Positions 44,193-54,122 of a stretch of 64,000 bases of DNA are shown here, piece by piece. Position 1 is the first letter of the stretch. The number at the start of each line of letters is the position of its first letter. A model generated the notes under the pieces. That model did not search any database, was not told where the DNA came from, and saw only the letters and a list, made by a program, of their open reading frames with translations. This stretch comes from Paenibacillus contaminans (lineage in GTDB: Bacteria > Bacillota > Bacilli > Paenibacillales > NBRC-103111). A program made the translations under genes and the position numbers. Where the stretch lies: contig NZ_QMFB01000006.1 in assembly GCF_003285015.1 (NCBI RefSeq), positions 124,001 to 188,000 of the forward strand. The letters are read 5' to 3'.

Positions 44193-45065
44193 ATGAGCAA
44201 GAAGCATTATTCGAGGAATACCAATATTTACTTGGATCCTTTGGTGAACATCTATGTGAGCAGATATCATGAAAACTATCGATCGGTACTGCATACGCAT
44301 GACTTTCTGGAAATCAACTATGTCGCCGAGGGAAAAGGCTATCAATATATCGACGAGGAAGTCGTGCAGGTAACGAGCGGCGATATTTACATTATTCCGG
44401 TCGGAACGGCTCACGTTTACCGGCCTGCCATTCAGGCGAACAATCCTTCGCTTATCGTATACAACTGTTTGTTTCCCGTAGAAAAGCTGCGCGAATGGTG
44501 CGAATCGATTCCCCTGCCTTTTCGCAGCGAACAGCTTTTTTCCAACGAGGTTAGAACGTATTATCGGTACCACGATTCCCATAACGAAGCCAAAGGCATT
44601 TTCGAACGTCTGCATAGCGAATTTTTGCAGCGGAGATCGGGTTACAGCACGCTTCTGATTGTTCATGTAATCGAGCTGCTTGTTCTACTGTACCGCTTCG
44701 AGAACGATATTCATGAGCGCTGGCTTCCCTCTAACCGGCTTGAACCCGTTATGCTGTACATTCGCAGCAATTACAGTCAATCCATATCGCTGGAACAAGC
44801 GGCGTCGATGGCGTATATGAGTCCCAGCCATTTTCATCGCTTATTCAAACAGTTTACCGGGCAAACCTTTATGGAATATGTGCAAAATGTCCGAATCGAG
44901 GAATGCTGCATGCTGCTCCGTACGACTACGTTGAAGGTTCAAGATATCGCCAATCGGGTCGGTTATCATGACATGCCCTATTTCCATAGCCTTTTCAAAC
45001 GAAAAATGGGCGTAACTCCGCGCGCTTACCGAAGCGTTCAGAATCATCACGAGCCGGAGCAATGA
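44193..45065 (+). CDS. AraC-family transcriptional regulator
   Basis: 290 residues from ATG 44193, after AAGGAAGGGGGACC. A cupin-like N-terminal half (HTHDFLEINYVAEGKGYQYI, GDIYIIPVGTAHVY) is followed by the AraC HTH at about 185-283 (AASMAYMSPSHFHRLFKQFT, IANRVGYHDMPYFHSLFK). It lies 41 bases after argS with no terminator between, so some read-through from the T-box operon is possible. The large surface protein 275 bases downstream is its likely target. Confidence 0.86.
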   Translation: MSKKHYSRNTNIYLDPLVNIYVSRYHENYRSVLHTHDFLEINYVAEGKGYQYIDEEVVQVTSGDIYIIPVGTAHVYRPAIQANNPSLIVYNCLFPVEKLREWCESIPLPFRSEQLFSNEVRTYYRYHDSHNEAKGIFERLHSEFLQRRSGYSTLLIVHVIELLVLLYRFENDIHERWLPSNRLEPVMLYIRSNYSQSISLEQAASMAYMSPSHFHRLFKQFTGQTFMEYVQNVRIEECCMLLRTTTLKVQDIANRVGYHDMPYFHSLFKRKMGVTPRAYRSVQNHHEPEQ

Positions 45066-45339
45066 TAACATGACCCTATAAAAATGCAATGATAACCCAT
45101 TATTATATATCACCTATCGATTAAGATAAAAGTCAGCAATAGAAACGGCCTGCAGGGATGGTTCGGAGGTGAGAAAACCGCCGCAGGAGCGGACAAACAT
45201 TCGCTTTGGGGGTAATCTAGAAAGCGCTTTATTGGGTGGCGCCATCGGTTTCAGCGCTTTCTTGGCTGTTAATGACCCGTTGCAGGCCGTTATTGCTTCA
45301 GACAATCCGGTTCGAATTTATCAAAATCGGGAGGGTGAC

Positions 45340-48300
45340 ATGATCGTATTCAGACGATTCAAAAAAATGCTGGCTTTCCTTTTGATCCTTTGCTTGACAA
45401 TCTCTACCGCAGGTGTCGCTTTCGGGGAAGCTGCACCGGCGCTTACCGATCTTAAAGGGCATTGGGCGGAAAAGCAGATGACCGATTGGATGGAAAAAGG
45501 GTTCATATCGGGGTTCGCCGATGGAACGTTTAAACCGGATAATGCCGTGAGCCGCGGCGAGTTTATAACGCTTGTCAATCGCGTTTTCGGCTTCGGCGAA
45601 ACGGCGTCGGTCACTTTCACCGACTTATCCGCCGCCCATTGGGCGTATGATGAGGTATCCAAGGCGGTCAAAGCCGGATACATTGAAGGTTATGCAGACG
45701 GCACGATCGGCGTCGGCCTTCCGGTCAGCAGGCAAGAGGCTGCCGTTATGATCGCCAGAATAGTAAAGCTGGATATCCAGGCAACCCGCAACACGCCGCT
45801 GCCGTTTACGGATGCGGACGATATCGCCGAGTGGGGAGCTGACGCCGTCGCTGCGTTACTGGCCAAGCGCATTATGGAAGGTTATGAAGACGGAAGCTAC
45901 AAGCCCGGTTCGCGCATGACGCGTGCCGAAACGGTAGTCGTTTTGGACAGGGCGGCGGGACTAAGACAAGACACAGGCTCGGCATCTCCGAAGCCGTCGG
46001 GTTCGCTGTCCTCGACGCCTGCGATCCAACCTACGCAGACGCCTGCTGTGACATCGGCACCAACATCCACGCCAACACCAACATCAACACCAACGTCAAC
46101 ACCAACATCAACACCGACACCAACACCAACATCAACATCAACATCAACACCAACGTCCACGCCAACACCGACACCATCGCAAACACCGACTCCGACTCCG
46201 ACTCCAGCGGGAGAAGAAACGGGGACGGTAACCGGCATGGTTTACGGCGCGAACCAAGCTCCGTTGGAAGGCGTTATCGTAACCGTGACCGGAACCACCT
46301 ATACGGCCGCCACGGATCCGTCAGGGACGTTTATAATTGGCGATGTGCCGCCAGGCATGTATACGATTACAGCGGAGAAAACCGGCTATACGAACGGCGT
46401 TTCCGCAGAGTTCGAGGTTTCGAAAGGGGTTGCGGTTTGGGTAACGGCGACGCTTTCACCGAACCTTTTCGTCGAGAACGGTACGGCTAAGGCGGTTATC
46501 GTCGTTCCCGACGGTTCAATCGGCGTAGAGGATTACGCGGCGAGCGAATTGCAATACCATATTCGGAAATCGACGCAAGTCACCTTGCAAATCGTGAAGG
46601 AGTCGTCATTGCCCGCAGGACTGCTGCCTGTTTATATAGGCCGTACGCAGGCAGCGCTGAATATCGGTCTGGACGGAGGCGCAATGGGGCCGCGATCGTA
46701 CGCGATTCGGACTACACCAAACGAGATTTACGTTACCGGTCATGACGAAGCGGGGAGTTCGCTTGATCTGACCAAGGATGCAGGTACGCTGTTCGGCGTG
46801 TACGATATCCTCAGAAACGATTTGGGCGCCAAATGGCTGTGGCCCGGCGAATTGGGGGAAGAGATTCCGCAGAAAACTAATTTCTCCATGAATCATCGCG
46901 ATCTGATGGGGCAAGCGCAGCTGCAGCATACGCGGTGGCGCAACGTTTCGCATGTCGCTGACGTAGCGGGTGTTTCGCCTTCGGTGAAAGCGCAGTTTAT
47001 GCAGGATCAATCGGTTTGGCTTCGCCGGCACGGCTTTGCGGAGGGCATCAGCTTGAACTACGGTCACGGCTTTACGAACTACTGGGACCGATTCAAGGAC
47101 ACGCATCCGGAATATTTCAATTTGCTGCCGGACAATACGCGCCGCCCTTCGCATCCTTATTACCCCGGCGCGGGAAGCCTGATATCGATGAATGTCGGGA
47201 ATGAAGGCTTGCAGAATCAAGTCATTTCGGAATGGCTGGCCAACCGGACGGAGAAGAAAAGCTGGGTCAACGGAATCGAGAACGATACGCCGGGACTGGA
47301 CCGTTCTCCCGAAACGCTCGCGCTGGACAACACAAGCGTGCCGTATCCGGTGCCGGAAGGCAAGGAGGAGCTCTATCTGCCTTATTCCTTGTCGGACCGC
47401 TATGCCAAATGGTATTTGGCGCTACAACAAAAAGCGAGAGCTTACGATCCTAACGCCAAAGTAATCGGTTACGCTTATGAAAATTACAGCGCGCCTCCAG
47501 TCGATACGCAATTAAACAGCGATATCATTATCGGTATTGTTCCGACGCACTTGTTTCCGTGGACGGACGAAAATTCGCAAGCGTTCAAGGAACAGTGGGA
47601 GGGCTGGTATGATAAAGGCGCTTCGATTTATTTAAGACCGAATTACACGCTTGCGGGCCATAATTTGCCGATTCAGTATGCCGAAGCTTTCGGAGACGAT
47701 TTTGCGTTCGCATATTCCCGCGGCATGATTGGTACGGATTTCGATTCCCTGACAGGGATGTTCGCCGCCCAAGGGCCGAGCTTGTACATGGTGGCGCGGA
47801 TGCATGAGGAAGCCGGCAAAGGCGTTCAGTCGATTCTCGACGAATATTACGGCGCATTCGGTCCCGCCAAGCACAAAATCGAGCAATATTTCGATTATTG
47901 GGGAACGGTTACGGAGCGGGCGGAGCAAACCTTCCTCGGCCTGGATATTTCCAAGATGCACGTGGACAGCGTTTTCGCCGATTTTCATCGCGTGATCGAT
48001 TTGCTGTTTACGGCTTCCGATTTTACCGCCGCTCACGCTGTTTTAGACGAAGCGAAAGCATTGGCGTCAGGCGACGCAAAGGTGCTGCAAAGGATCGAAT
48101 TTGTGGAAAAAGGGTTAGTAGATGCCGAACTGGCCGTACAAATGATGGCGGCAAACCGGCAGGCCCAAAGCGATCCCGCCAAGGAAATCGACCTGATCGC
48201 AGCCGTGCAGCAGCTGGACAGCTACAGGCAAAGCATCGCCTCGTCCAACGCGGTTAATATTTGGTATGCAACGTGGGCCGAGAATCGGACGATCAACAGA

Positions 48301-49674
48301 ACGCTTTATCAGGAATACAAGAAATACGATCTGCGTGCAAAGCTCCCTGTTCAGTGGGATTTCAAATGGGATCCTGACGAATCGGGCGAAACCGACCAAT
48401 GGTTTTCCGAAGCCTCGAGCGTAGCATGGGATACGATCGGGATTGACAGCGTTTGGGAAAAGCAGCTGAACGGCATCGCATGGAAAAATGAGCACGGTAC
48501 GGATTACGACGGCATCGCCTGGTACCGTACGACCTTCGATGCTGCGGTAGCGGATGAAAATCTCGCCTTACTGTTCGGCGCGGTGGATAAGTCGTCCAAG
48601 GTTTGGGTGAACGGCAGCCTGGCCGGCGAGAACATCTACGATCCCGTGACAAGCCCGAACGCGTGGAAGGATCCGTTCACGATATCGCTCAAAAATTCGA
48701 TCAGACCCGGAAGCAATACGGTAGTTGTTAGAGTGGAAAGCCGATCCGGCGCAGGCGGTATTTACAAGCCCGTATGGCTTGTCCGCCAAACGCGGTCCGC
48801 CCCAATCTCGCTTGCGGACTGGTCGGTAACGCCGGGCGAAGCGGCTGTCTCCCCAGTTTCGCCGGTAACCGCCACAGCGTACGACGGCTTCAATATGTTC
48901 ATCAATCCGAACGCGTCAACGGGCGGAGGCATTGAGCTGATCCTTGATGCCGGCAGCTCTGCGCTTACTTCCGCTTTGACGTTCAAAAACCGTCCGACTG
49001 CCACGAATCTTTCGATTAGAAATATGCAGGTATGGGTGGGCTCGGAAGACGACGGCGTCCATTTTGACGAAATGGTGTACAACGGCACCGTTCCGGGAAC
49101 GAACGCAGCCGGAGAAATGCGTACGGTCGACATATCGGACTCCGCGAAAAGGTATTACAAGCTTGTCGTTTCATCGAATTTCTTCGGTGCGATCAACGGA
49201 GCAAGCTCGAATCAGGACCGTATTCAGGTTGCGAAGTTTTATTCTGTGCAAGCTCCGCCGGTATCGGTCATTTCGCCGACGGAAAAAGCGAGCCATAACG
49301 GCTTCGTCATGTATACGAATCCGAATGCGTCCGTTACGGGATCGGTCGATCTGCGCTTCGATTTGGGTACGGCGCAAACGGTCGAAGAGTTGCTTGTCAA
49401 AAACCGCCCGGCCGCTACGAATTTATCCGTTAAAGCGGCTAAAATTTACGTGGGCGTCGACGATGACGGCGTCGTATTCGATCAGGAAATTTTCAACGGG
49501 GTCATTTCCGGAACGATAACGGCCGATGCCGTTCGGTCCATCATGATTTCTCCGGTTCATAAGCGTTACTTTAAAGTCGTAATAACGGATAATTTTTTCG
49601 GACCGATCAATGGAAGTCCTAACCAGAACGGCGTCCAATTGACGGAATTCCAATATGTGAAGAAATTGGAGTAG
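45340..49674 (+). CDS. SLH-anchored multidomain surface protein (DUF4838-like)
   Basis: 1444 residues from ATG 45340 (GGGAGGG upstream); the frame is open further upstream but without a signal peptide start. Signal peptide to about residue 30. Three SLH repeats at about 36-210 (LTDLKGHWAEKQMTDWM, FTDLSAAHWAYDEV, DDIAEWGADAV) would bind secondary cell-wall polymer. A Pro/Thr/Ser linker (220-290) is followed by a carboxypeptidase-regulatory-like fold (291-365). A DUF4838/GH67-like region (385-850: YAASELQYHI, GVYDILRNDLGAKWLWPG) comes next. Then a GH2-like sugar-binding fold (1000-1150) and two related discoidin-like domains (1173-1300, 1310-1444). Probably a cell-surface enzyme or binder for acidic polysaccharide. 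No assured catalytic residues. Confidence 0.82.
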   Translation: MIVFRRFKKMLAFLLILCLTISTAGVAFGEAAPALTDLKGHWAEKQMTDWMEKGFISGFADGTFKPDNAVSRGEFITLVNRVFGFGETASVTFTDLSAAHWAYDEVSKAVKAGYIEGYADGTIGVGLPVSRQEAAVMIARIVKLDIQATRNTPLPFTDADDIAEWGADAVAALLAKRIMEGYEDGSYKPGSRMTRAETVVVLDRAAGLRQDTGSASPKPSGSLSSTPAIQPTQTPAVTSAPTSTPTPTSTPTSTPTSTPTPTPTSTSTSTPTSTPTPTPSQTPTPTPTPAGEETGTVTGMVYGANQAPLEGVIVTVTGTTYTAATDPSGTFIIGDVPPGMYTITAEKTGYTNGVSAEFEVSKGVAVWVTATLSPNLFVENGTAKAVIVVPDGSIGVEDYAASELQYHIRKSTQVTLQIVKESSLPAGLLPVYIGRTQAALNIGLDGGAMGPRSYAIRTTPNEIYVTGHDEAGSSLDLTKDAGTLFGVYDILRNDLGAKWLWPGELGEEIPQKTNFSMNHRDLMGQAQLQHTRWRNVSHVADVAGVSPSVKAQFMQDQSVWLRRHGFAEGISLNYGHGFTNYWDRFKDTHPEYFNLLPDNTRRPSHPYYPGAGSLISMNVGNEGLQNQVISEWLANRTEKKSWVNGIENDTPGLDRSPETLALDNTSVPYPVPEGKEELYLPYSLSDRYAKWYLALQQKARAYDPNAKVIGYAYENYSAPPVDTQLNSDIIIGIVPTHLFPWTDENSQAFKEQWEGWYDKGASIYLRPNYTLAGHNLPIQYAEAFGDDFAFAYSRGMIGTDFDSLTGMFAAQGPSLYMVARMHEEAGKGVQSILDEYYGAFGPAKHKIEQYFDYWGTVTERAEQTFLGLDISKMHVDSVFADFHRVIDLLFTASDFTAAHAVLDEAKALASGDAKVLQRIEFVEKGLVDAELAVQMMAANRQAQSDPAKEIDLIAAVQQLDSYRQSIASSNAVNIWYATWAENRTINRTLYQEYKKYDLRAKLPVQWDFKWDPDESGETDQWFSEASSVAWDTIGIDSVWEKQLNGIAWKNEHGTDYDGIAWYRTTFDAAVADENLALLFGAVDKSSKVWVNGSLAGENIYDPVTSPNAWKDPFTISLKNSIRPGSNTVVVRVESRSGAGGIYKPVWLVRQTRSAPISLADWSVTPGEAAVSPVSPVTATAYDGFNMFINPNASTGGGIELILDAGSSALTSALTFKNRPTATNLSIRNMQVWVGSEDDGVHFDEMVYNGTVPGTNAAGEMRTVDISDSAKRYYKLVVSSNFFGAINGASSNQDRIQVAKFYSVQAPPVSVISPTEKASHNGFVMYTNPNASVTGSVDLRFDLGTAQTVEELLVKNRPAATNLSVKAAKIYVGVDDDGVVFDQEIFNGVISGTITADAVRSIMISPVHKRYFKVVITDNFFGPINGSPNQNGVQLTEFQYVKKLE
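46050..46206 (+). repeat. Low-complexity tandem repeat coding for the Pro/Thr/Ser linker
   Basis: Repeated ACACCAACATC/ACACCAACGTC hexamer-type units encode alternating PTPTSTPTS. It stays in frame and shares codon choice over about 150 bases, so it is prone to length change by slippage. It is a coding linker, not a spacer array. Confidence 0.8.
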
Positions 49675-49679
49675 TAGGG

Positions 49680-49712
49680 AGCCCGCAGCCGAATAGCTGC
49701 GGGCTTCATTTT
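49680..49712 (+). terminator. Terminator of the surface-protein gene
   Basis: A 10-bp perfect stem (AGCCCGCAGC / GCTGCGGGCT), 6-base loop, then TCATTTTGTTT. Confidence 0.85.
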
Positions 49713-49751
49713 GTTTATCGGAAACGATAGCGCGGCAGAGGCTCTAAACCT

Positions 49752-49796
49752 GTGGTAGACGCAGTCGTCAAAGGCGCCGGCAGGCGTTTATCCTTG
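49752..49796 (+). repeat. Short foldable element, degenerate copy 5
   Basis: GGTAGACGC..GTC, an AAAGGCGCCGG middle and GGCGTTTATCCTTGCG end match the 3' half of the element seen at 5767, 41902, 56829 and 57001. The 5' part is not preserved. It lies just before the yojF promoter. Confidence 0.4.
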
Positions 49797-49813
49797 CGAA
49801 ACGATATCACCGT

Positions 49814-49841
49814 TTGCATTTCGCGGTTTTTCAAGCATAAT
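49814..49841 (+). promoter_or_regulatory. Promoter of yojF-bshB2
   Basis: TTGCAT (49814-49819), a 16-base spacer and CATAAT (49836-49841) lie 31 bases before the yojF ATG. Confidence 0.5.
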
Positions 49842-49872
49842 AGAAAAGAACAGTCCCGAGGGGAGGATAAAC

Positions 49873-50217
49873 ATGCACCTGATTGAACCGCAAGCCGTAC
49901 AGCGCGTCCTGGATTCGCTCAAGGACCAGGACCTTTATCTTCACTTGGAAATGACGACCGGGGCATACGCATCGCTAAGGGACAGCTCGAGGTTTACGGC
50001 CTCGACCTTCGTCAGCAATGGCGCCATCCGGTTTGCCCACGGCTCGATTGCCGGCAGCGGACCTTATCGCATAGGCTTGAAAACCGCAACCGGCTGGGTC
50101 TATTCGGAGGGTTTGACCCACTGGGATGAAGACGATACAGGAAAGCTGATAATGGCGGGCCATGACAGCGAAGGAAAGCTTGTTGTCGGATTGCAGCTTA
50201 GCCGCGAGCCGTTCTAA
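49873..50217 (+). CDS. yojF: YojF family protein (DUF1806)
   Basis: 114 residues, after GAGGGGAGG. Pattern IEPQAVQRVLDSLKDQDLYLHLEMTTGAY and GAIRFAHGSIAGSGPYRIGLK with the C-terminal LVVGLQLSREPF fits the YojF family. In Bacillus it is encoded directly before the bacillithiol deacetylase BshB2 (YojG), exactly as here (19-base gap). The biochemical role is unknown; the conserved pairing suggests a helper in bacillithiol metabolism. Soluble. Confidence 0.88.
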   Translation: MHLIEPQAVQRVLDSLKDQDLYLHLEMTTGAYASLRDSSRFTASTFVSNGAIRFAHGSIAGSGPYRIGLKTATGWVYSEGLTHWDEDDTGKLIMAGHDSEGKLVVGLQLSREPF

Positions 50218-50236
50218 CGGAAGGGGGAGATAGCAG

Positions 50237-50890
50237 ATGGAACAAGAACGACACATACTGGTTGTGCTGCCGCATCCCGACGATGAGTGCGGGGTATCGG
50301 GAACGCTGGTCGAGCATATTAAGAACGGAACGCCCGTCACTTACGTATGTTTGACATTAGGCGAGATGGGACGGAGCATGGGGAACCCTCCTTTTGCCAA
50401 CCGCGTAACGCTTCCGGTGATCCGTAAAAAAGAACTGGAGGAATCTTGCCGGGCGATCGGCATAAGCGATTTGAGAATGTGGGGGCTTCACGATAAAACG
50501 GTGGAGTTCGAAGACCGGGAAGCGCTGATCGAGCGTTTGGGCGCCCTGATTCAGGAGCTTCGGCCTTCGTTGATAATTACTTTTTATCCCGGCTTCAGCG
50601 TCCACCCCGATCACGACGCGACCGGAGCGCTTGTCGTCCAAACGGTCGAGCGTATGGCGGCGGAAGAACGTCCGACCGTCTATTGCGTCGCTTTCTCCAA
50701 AAATTGCGAAGCCGTGCTTGGGCCGCCGGATATCGTCCGCGACGTATCCGCCCATTTGAAGCAAAAAATCGGTTCGCTCGAGTCGCATCGTACGCAAGGG
50801 CTTTTTCTGGCCGGCAAAAAATCGTACGAGGATGAAGAAGTGAAGCCGAGACTCGTCACGGAACGGTTTTGGACCTATCGTTTTACTTGA
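50237..50890 (+). CDS. bshB2: Bacillithiol biosynthesis deacetylase BshB2
   Basis: 217 residues, after GGAAGGGGGAG. LmbE/PIG-L fold with the zinc motif LPHPDDECGVSGTL (His-Pro-Asp-Asp), FYPGFSVHPDHDATGALV carrying the third ligand, and SLESHRTQG. It hydrolyses the acetyl group from GlcNAc-malate to give GlcN-malate in bacillithiol synthesis, or de-acetylates conjugates. Second gene after yojF, followed by a terminator. Confidence 0.9.
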   Translation: MEQERHILVVLPHPDDECGVSGTLVEHIKNGTPVTYVCLTLGEMGRSMGNPPFANRVTLPVIRKKELEESCRAIGISDLRMWGLHDKTVEFEDREALIERLGALIQELRPSLIITFYPGFSVHPDHDATGALVVQTVERMAAEERPTVYCVAFSKNCEAVLGPPDIVRDVSAHLKQKIGSLESHRTQGLFLAGKKSYEDEEVKPRLVTERFWTYRFT

Positions 50891-50908
50891 ACGTGATATA
50901 TGTTCGCC

Positions 50909-50943
50909 AAAAGCGGAGCTGCGATTATGCGGCTCCGTTTTTT
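50909..50943 (+). terminator. Terminator after bshB2
   Basis: CGGAGC pairs with GCTCCG, extended by an A-run against the following TTTTTT. Confidence 0.75.
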
Positions 50944-51218
50944 ACTGTTTCGTAACTACTTCTTTCGAAGCCTTCTCTATAATCAGGAATGTAAACCGAA
51001 AGGCGAGTCGACACCCGAAGGGATTACAGCTTGGCACATACATTAAACGGGCGGCGGGAGCAAGGCCTCGAAAGGAAAGCGGCACATGAAACGGAACATC
51101 GGGATCAAATCGGGCGTAAGGAAGGCTGTCAAAACGGCAAGTGTAACGCATTTTGCGGATGCGAACTTCGGAGAGAGGTCGAAGGGAAGCGGGAGCACGA
51201 CCGAAGGGGGCTTGTGTT

Positions 51219-53228
51219 ATGCCTGAGCCTCTTCAAGGAAAAGGACGTTATATCGCCGGTCTGGACGGCTTGCGTGCAATCGCCGTGCTTGCCGTAATCA
51301 TCTATCATATTTATCCGAAATGGGCGCCGGGAGGATTGCTGGGCGTCGGCGTTTTTTTCACCTTGTCCGGTTATCTAATTACGGATCTCGCAACCGCGGA
51401 ATGGAAAAAGAACGGAAGCATCGATATCAAAAGCTTTTGGCTGCGCCGATTTCGCAGGCTGATACCAGCGATGCTCGTCATGGTCGCCTCGGTGCTGCTA
51501 TGGCTTGCGCTTTTCGATGCCTCCAGACTTCAGGCGATCGGCGGCGATGCGCTGGCTGCGGTAATGTACGTCAGCAACTGGCGGTTTATTTTTCATCAGG
51601 TCTCGTATTTCGAGCAGTTCGGTCCGCCGTCGCCGCTTGGACATCTGTGGTCGCTTGCCGTCGAGGAACAGTTTTACCTGCTTTGGCCGTTTTTGCTGGC
51701 TTTGGGACTCCGCTTTGCACCGCGTCGGGGGCAAATGGCCGGTCTCATGCTTATCGCCGCAGCAGTTTCTGCGCTTGCAATGGCGCTCCTCTATGTACCG
51801 GGCAGCGACCCAAGCCGGGTTTATTACGGTACGGACACGAGAGCCTTCGGATTGCTGATCGGAGCCGCGCTTGCGATGGTTTGGCCGAGCAGGCTGCTTT
51901 CGGATAATATTTCTTCCGGCAGACGGTTTATTATAGATGGTATTGGAGGGGCGGGCTTGTTGGCCGTTCTCCTGATGATCGTTTTGACGGATCAATACGA
52001 CGACTTTTTATACCGCGGCGGGCTTGTGCTGCTTTCCGTGATTACGGCGGTCGTCGTAGCTGCGGTCGTTCACCCGGCCAGCCGGCTCAATCGGGCGTTG
52101 AGCTGGAAGCCGCTGCGGTGGCTGGGCGTTCGCTCGTACGGCATCTACTTGTGGCATTTTCCGGTTATTGCATTAAGCGAAAGCTCATCTCATGGCATCG
52201 GTCCGGATATACCCCGCATGCTGCTGCAAGTTTCAATATGTATCGGCCTTGCTGCGCTGTCTTGGCGATTTATCGAGGAGCCGATCCGGCGGAGAGCGGC
52301 TTTCGCGCAGCAAGCCCCATCAGAACGTAAGGGACTGGGCAAAGGACAAACAAGCGTATTTTCGATTCCGCGAATCCCGGATGCAAACCGTGATCGGCCG
52401 AGGGAAGATAACCTTGCGGGTTTTGTCAAGCGGAAGGCTCGCTGGCTCGCTCCTGCATGCGCGCTGCTTTTGATCGTCACCTTCAGTTTCGCGATTGCGG
52501 GAAGCGCCTCTGACGAACCGTCCGGCGTTGACGACAGTATAGCTGAGGCGGGGCAGGGTCATCCGTCAACTCCAACGCCGAGCCCAGAGAACGGGGCGGC
52601 AGGGGATGCGAGCCCTTCGCCGACACCCGGCGCGAGACCGGATGATACGCCGTCGGCCGGGAAGGAGGAGCCGACTGTGAAGCCGGACGACAAACCGGTG
52701 GCCTTACCGTCGCCGACGCCTGGCGGCGTGGAGAATCCGGCCCCGCAATCCGGCAAAGGCATCACGGTAATCGGAGACTCCGTCATGCTCGGCGTATCGC
52801 CGTATTTGGAGGAGCTTTTCCCCGGAATCGCGATCGATGCCAAAATCGGCCGTCAGATGTCGCAGGCGCAGGCTTTGACGGAGCAGCTCAAGGCGGATAA
52901 AAAGCTGGGCAAAACCGTCGTGATCGAGCTCGGCACCAACGGGACGTTCCGAAATTCCCAGCTTGAGGAGCTGTTGAATACGATCGGGGGCGACCGGACC
53001 ATTCTGCTCATCAACACCCGAGTTCCCCGCCCATGGGAGGACGACGTCAACCGGAAGCTTGCGGATACTGCCGAGCGTTTTCCGAATGCCAAGCTTCTTG
53101 ATTGGCATTCCGCCAGTAAAGGCAAAGACTTTTTCAATTCCGACGGCGTTCATTTGACGGCTGAAGGCGCCAAAGCTTACGCTTCGCTTATCGAGAAAAC
53201 ACTCGTTGTCCCAAAAGCGGGGAAATAG
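51219..53228 (+). CDS. Acyltransferase-3 / SGNH O-acetyltransferase (OatA-like)
   Basis: 669 residues from ATG 51219, with GAAGGGGG upstream; the frame continues upstream without a ribosome site. The acyltransferase-3 membrane domain (about 10-375) starts YIAGLDGLRAIAVLAVIIYH and has GVGVFFTLSGYLITDL and WSLAVEEQFYLLWP. After a Pro/Glu/Asp-rich linker (about 450-510) comes an extracytoplasmic SGNH esterase-like domain: ITVIGDSVMLG (nucleophile Ser), VIELGTNG, and DGVHLTAEGAKAYA (Asp-His). OatA-type proteins O-acetylate peptidoglycan, giving lysozyme resistance; related proteins modify other wall polymers. Single gene. Confidence 0.88.
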   Translation: MPEPLQGKGRYIAGLDGLRAIAVLAVIIYHIYPKWAPGGLLGVGVFFTLSGYLITDLATAEWKKNGSIDIKSFWLRRFRRLIPAMLVMVASVLLWLALFDASRLQAIGGDALAAVMYVSNWRFIFHQVSYFEQFGPPSPLGHLWSLAVEEQFYLLWPFLLALGLRFAPRRGQMAGLMLIAAAVSALAMALLYVPGSDPSRVYYGTDTRAFGLLIGAALAMVWPSRLLSDNISSGRRFIIDGIGGAGLLAVLLMIVLTDQYDDFLYRGGLVLLSVITAVVVAAVVHPASRLNRALSWKPLRWLGVRSYGIYLWHFPVIALSESSSHGIGPDIPRMLLQVSICIGLAALSWRFIEEPIRRRAAFAQQAPSERKGLGKGQTSVFSIPRIPDANRDRPREDNLAGFVKRKARWLAPACALLLIVTFSFAIAGSASDEPSGVDDSIAEAGQGHPSTPTPSPENGAAGDASPSPTPGARPDDTPSAGKEEPTVKPDDKPVALPSPTPGGVENPAPQSGKGITVIGDSVMLGVSPYLEELFPGIAIDAKIGRQMSQAQALTEQLKADKKLGKTVVIELGTNGTFRNSQLEELLNTIGGDRTILLINTRVPRPWEDDVNRKLADTAERFPNAKLLDWHSASKGKDFFNSDGVHLTAEGAKAYASLIEKTLVVPKAGK

Positions 53229-53240
53229 CCGCGAAATCGG

Positions 53241-54122
53241 TTAATGGATATCCTTCTTCTTGAAATTGCCGCCCTTGACGTCGTGGATATTGCCGATGGC
53301 GACAAACGCGCCTGGATCCAGCTCGTCGACGATGGATTTCAGCTTCGCTTCCTCCAGACGGGTAATGACGGTGAAAATGATTTTTTTCTCGTCACCCGAG
53401 AAGGCGCCTTCCCCGTGAAAGAAGGTTACGCCTCGTCCGAGCCGGTGCGTCAGCGCATCGCCGATCTCCTGATGGGCGTCGCTTATGATCCAAACCGATT
53501 TCGACTGATCGATGCCTTCGATCGTAATATCGATCATTTTGAAGGCGATATAATACGCGATCAGCGAATACATCGCATGGTCGAAGCCGAACACGAAGCC
53601 GGCGCTGCCTAATATGAACACATTGATGATCATGATGAATTCGCCGACCGAGAACACGGTTTTCTTGCTGACGAGAATCGCGACGATTTCGGTACCGTCG
53701 AGCGAGCCGCTGGACCTTATAACCATCCCGACGCCGACGCCGAGAATGATGCCGCCGAAGACGGCTGCCAGCAGCGGATCGACGGTAAGCGGCTTAACCG
53801 GAATGAGCAAAGAGGTGCCGATCGACATGGCTACGACGGCATAGAGGGTCGATACGGCGAATGTTTTACCGATTTGTTTGTAACCGATATATAGAAACGG
53901 CAGGTTGAGAACGGTAAGAAATATGCCGAGCGGCACCCCAAGCTCGTGCGAAAGCATGATGGAAATGCCGGTTATCCCGCCGTCGATAATTTTGTTGGGG
54001 ACAAGAAAAATTTCGAGCCCGACCGAGAAAATCGCGGCTCCGAGCGTAAGGAAGAAAAAACGTTTGACAATATTGCGAAAAGGCGTTTTTCGATGCTGCG
54101 GCGCAACGTACACTTGGGACAT
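53241..54122 (-). CDS. YitT family membrane protein (DUF161 + DUF2179)
   Basis: 293 residues from ATG 54122, 11 bases after AAGGAG; an in-frame GTG at 54134 overlaps that site. Six membrane segments with GLEIFLVPNKIIDGGITGISIM and SGSLDGTEIVAILVSKKT, then a soluble C-terminal DUF2179 domain (SVWIISDAHQEIGDALTHRLGRG). The family is widespread in Bacillales; transport substrates are unknown. Its stop lies 13 bases from the end of the convergent acyltransferase gene. Confidence 0.87.
   Translation of the reverse strand: MSQVYVAPQHRKTPFRNIVKRFFFLTLGAAIFSVGLEIFLVPNKIIDGGITGISIMLSHELGVPLGIFLTVLNLPFLYIGYKQIGKTFAVSTLYAVVAMSIGTSLLIPVKPLTVDPLLAAVFGGIILGVGVGMVIRSSGSLDGTEIVAILVSKKTVFSVGEFIMIINVFILGSAGFVFGFDHAMYSLIAYYIAFKMIDITIEGIDQSKSVWIISDAHQEIGDALTHRLGRGVTFFHGEGAFSGDEKKIIFTVITRLEEAKLKSIVDELDPGAFVAIGNIHDVKGGNFKKKDIH

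Noticed and set aside
45169..45339. Upstream extension of the SLH protein frame
   Set aside because: The frame is open, but a signal peptide and GGGAGGG ribosome site point to ATG 45340. A palindromic AAAGCGCTTT in this stretch is only a weak cre candidate.
46050..46206. Possible CRISPR-like array
   Set aside because: The units are only 6-12 bases, contiguous and in frame inside a surface protein; there are no spacers and no cas genes.
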